Positions 44,563 through 46,273 of a DNA stretch of 46,273 nt are shown piece after piece. This DNA comes from Alcanivorax hongdengensis A-11-3 (GTDB lineage: Bacteria > Pseudomonadota > Gammaproteobacteria > Pseudomonadales > Alcanivoracaceae). The translations under genes were made by a program, and so were the position numbers. The DNA lies in contig NZ_AMRJ01000025.1 of NCBI RefSeq assembly GCF_000300995.1, positions 1-46,273 of the forward strand. The letters are read 5' to 3'. Position 1 is the first letter of the stretch. Each line of letters opens with the position of its first letter. Below the pieces are notes generated by a model. That model was not told the DNA's origin, searched no databases, and saw only the letters and a program-made list of their open reading frames with translations.

Positions 44563-44606
44563 TGGCTCACCGGGAGCCCGAAGCAGTAAACAAAAAGGAC
44601 TGAGCC

Positions 44607-44837
44607 ATGCGAAACCTGTACCGGATACTGGTGCTGCTGGTGTTGGCGGCCATCTTCTTCCTGGCATTCATCTTCGTGACCAGCAACCGCGACCTGGTGG
44701 TGCTGGATATGCTGCTCTATGACTGGCAGTGGCAGGTGTCACTGGGCGTGCTGGTGGTTGGCGTACTGGCCATCGGCCTGTTTCTCGGTCTGCTGGCCGG
44801 CCTCGGTTGGCGCGGTCTCAAGGGCCTCTTTGCATGA
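44607..44837 (+). CDS. lapA: LapA, lipopolysaccharide assembly protein A
   Basis: A 76-residue inner-membrane protein with two membrane helices: residues 6-25 (YRILVLLVLAAIFFLAFIFV) and about 45-65 (VLVVGVLAIGLFLGLLAGLG). The short region between them (TSNRDLVVLDMLLYDWQWQV) is typical of LapA/YciS. In E. coli LapA works with LapB in controlling LpxC turnover and LPS assembly. AAAGGA lies before ATG 44607. The stop overlaps the start of lapB (ATGA), so the pair is translationally coupled. Confidence 0.92.
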   Translation: MRNLYRILVLLVLAAIFFLAFIFVTSNRDLVVLDMLLYDWQWQVSLGVLVVGVLAIGLFLGLLAGLGWRGLKGLFA

Positions 44838-46003
44838 ACGAATCCCTTTGGCTGATTCCCTTCTTCTTTGTCGCCATTGGTGCCGGTTTCTTCCTCGGCC
44901 GTCGTGAAAGCAAACGCCGCCAGCGCCGTCGCATGGCGTCCCTGTCGCGGGACTACGTGGCCGGCATCAACTTCTTCCTCAACGAAGAGCCCGACAAGGG
45001 CATCGAGGCCCTGCTAAAGGGGCTGGATGTGAGCGAAGAGGGGCTCGATACCCACCTGGCACTGGGCAAGCTGTTCCGCAAGCGCGGTGAATTCGACCGC
45101 GCCGCCCAACTGCACACCCACCTGCTAGAGCATGGTGAATTTACCCGTACCCAGCAGGAGGAAATCCAGCTGGAGCTGGCCCAGGACTACCTGGCCAGCG
45201 GCATTTTCGACCTGGCCGAACAGGTCCTGCTGGAAATGCTCGATCAGGATTGCCAGGCGAAGGAAGAAGTCACCTTCCAGCTCATGAGCCTCTACGAGCA
45301 GGAGCGCGACTGGACCAGTGCCATCAACATGGGTGAGCGCCTGATCAAACCACGCCCCAACCTGGCGCCCATCGTTGCCCAGTACTGCTGCGAGCAGGCC
45401 GAAAGCCAGCTGCGCGACGGCGACATCAACCCGGCCCGCCGCATGGTTCGCCGGGCACTCAATTTTGATGAAAACTGCGTGCGCGCCAGCGTGCTGGAAG
45501 GTCAGCTGGAAATGCGCGAACAGCACTGGCCGGCGGCCATCGAGGCTTACCAGCGCATCTGGAACCAGGACAGCGATTTCTTCGACGAGGTACTCGACAA
45601 ATTGCGCGAGTGTTACCAGGCGGAAGAACGGGAAGGCGACTTCATCCAGATGCTGGCCGACGTCAGTGCCGAAAAGCCCAGCACCAGCCGCATCCTGCTG
45701 CTCTCCGAAGCGCTCAAACAGCGCTATGGCGACAAGGAAGCCGCGGACTTCATCAGTGATTACATGAAGGCCAACCCCTCCGTGCGTGGTCTCAACCGTA
45801 TCATCGACATGAGCCTGGCCGGCACCGCGGAAGGGGAAACCCGCGAACACCTGGGCATGCTCAAGCAGCTCTCCGAGCAGCTGCTCAACGACAAGACCCT
45901 CTACAAATGCCGCCGCTGCGGCTTTGAAACCCCGCTGATGCAATGGCGCTGCCCCAGCTGCAAGCGCTGGAGCACCATCAAGCCGGTTCCCAAAGAGGCC
46001 TGA
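44834..46003 (+). CDS. lapB: LapB, lipopolysaccharide assembly protein B (TPR)
   Basis: A 389-residue protein, exactly the length of E. coli LapB/YciM. An N-terminal membrane anchor (LWLIPFFFVAIGAGFFLG) is followed by a series of TPR helices (about residues 35-340) and a C-terminal rubredoxin-like metal site of two Cys pairs (KCRRCGFE and WRCPSCKRW). LapB guides the FtsH protease to LpxC and so balances LPS synthesis. ATG 44834 is inside the lapA stop. Longer frames starting inside lapA lack the anchor and are not used. A tandem repeat begins four bases after the stop. Confidence 0.96.
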   Translation: MNESLWLIPFFFVAIGAGFFLGRRESKRRQRRRMASLSRDYVAGINFFLNEEPDKGIEALLKGLDVSEEGLDTHLALGKLFRKRGEFDRAAQLHTHLLEHGEFTRTQQEEIQLELAQDYLASGIFDLAEQVLLEMLDQDCQAKEEVTFQLMSLYEQERDWTSAINMGERLIKPRPNLAPIVAQYCCEQAESQLRDGDINPARRMVRRALNFDENCVRASVLEGQLEMREQHWPAAIEAYQRIWNQDSDFFDEVLDKLRECYQAEEREGDFIQMLADVSAEKPSTSRILLLSEALKQRYGDKEAADFISDYMKANPSVRGLNRIIDMSLAGTAEGETREHLGMLKQLSEQLLNDKTLYKCRRCGFETPLMQWRCPSCKRWSTIKPVPKEA

Positions 46004-46007
46004 CTCT

Positions 46008-46273
46008 AACCCTCCCCTTGGCAGGGGAAGGAGCCAAGTCCTCTCCCTCAATGAGGGGGAGCCAGAGGGGGTGGCCACCCCGGCCACTCAAACACCCAAC
46101 CCCACCCCAACCCTCCCCTTGGCAGGGGACGGAGTCCAAGTCCTCCCCCTCAATGAGGGGGAGTTAGAGGGGGTGGCCACCCCGGCCGCTCAAACACCCG
46201 ACCCCACCCCAACCCTCCCCTTGGCGGGGGAGGGAGCCCAGTTCCTCCCCCTCAATGAGGGGGAGCCAGAGGG
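46008..46273. repeat. Tandem repeat, ~101-bp unit, truncated at window end
   Basis: Units starting with AACCCTCCCCTTGGC lie at 46008, 46109 and 46211, spaced 101 and 102 bp. Each holds CCTC-AATGAGGGGGAG and GGGGTGGCCACCCCGGCC palindromic segments followed by CTCAAACACCC. The third unit runs out of the window, so the copy number is unknown. No gene lies in this stretch. Confidence 0.85.

Noticed and set aside
46008..46273. Possible CRISPR or replication-origin iterons at the window end
   Set aside because: The units are contiguous at about 101 bp with no unique spacers, and no rep gene or DnaA-box cluster was seen.

Overview
The window reads as chromosomal DNA of a GC-rich gammaproteobacterium close to the Pseudomonas/Alcanivorax side of the class. 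The order dnaX-ybaB-recR, the block amidohydrolase-ubiG-mupP-yciK divergent from gyrA-serC-pheA-hisC-tyrA/aroA-cmk-rpsA-ihfB-lapA-lapB, and the fused tyrA-aroA gene are typical of that group. An Alcanivorax-like marine, lipid-degrading organism is my best guess, from the acyl-CoA dehydrogenase and the many DUF6091-type solute-binding proteins. This is inference; no 16S gene is present.

Layout: 1-1401 holds the end of dnaX with ybaB and recR. 1613-2755 is an acyl-CoA dehydrogenase. 2858-3859 (-) is a lone solute-binding-like protein. 4051-5076 (-) is an AraC-family regulator, divergent from 5278-14181 (+): GNAT-like protein, GH3-type adenylating enzyme, double-GNAT protein, CAT/condensation-fold acyltransferase, and a periplasmic adaptor plus RND pump. 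Overlapping stops and starts from the GH3 gene to the pump suggest one operon that makes and exports an acylated or conjugated small molecule. 14276-18451 carries gpmA (-), rnd-ycgL-ycgN-membrane protein-HIT (+), and a PilZ gene (-) followed by a decayed methyltransferase.

18740-28798 is a transport region: a fused TRAP-type permease, a solute-binding-like protein, a TatT-like lipoprotein, a divergent ABC1/UbiB-type kinase gene, and three more tandem solute-binding-like paralogues. With the copy at 2858 that makes five members of one four-cysteine family and only one permease.

28968-32699 (-) is yciK, mupP, ubiG and an MTA/SAH-deaminase-like amidohydrolase. 32955-46003 (+) is housekeeping: gyrase A, serine and aromatic amino acid synthesis, histidinol-phosphate aminotransferase, CMP kinase, ribosomal protein S1, IHF beta and the LPS-assembly proteins LapA/LapB. 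Several families of intergenic repeats occur: REP-like pairs, GACGTC-core palindromes, a CTCTCCC inverted pair, and a ~101-bp tandem repeat running off the window end.

The strongest candidate for an undescribed system is the AraC-GNAT-GH3-GNAT-acyltransferase-RND cluster. Second is the five-paralogue binding-protein set with its fused TRAP permease and lipoprotein. No tRNA, rRNA, CRISPR array, IS element or phage gene was seen.
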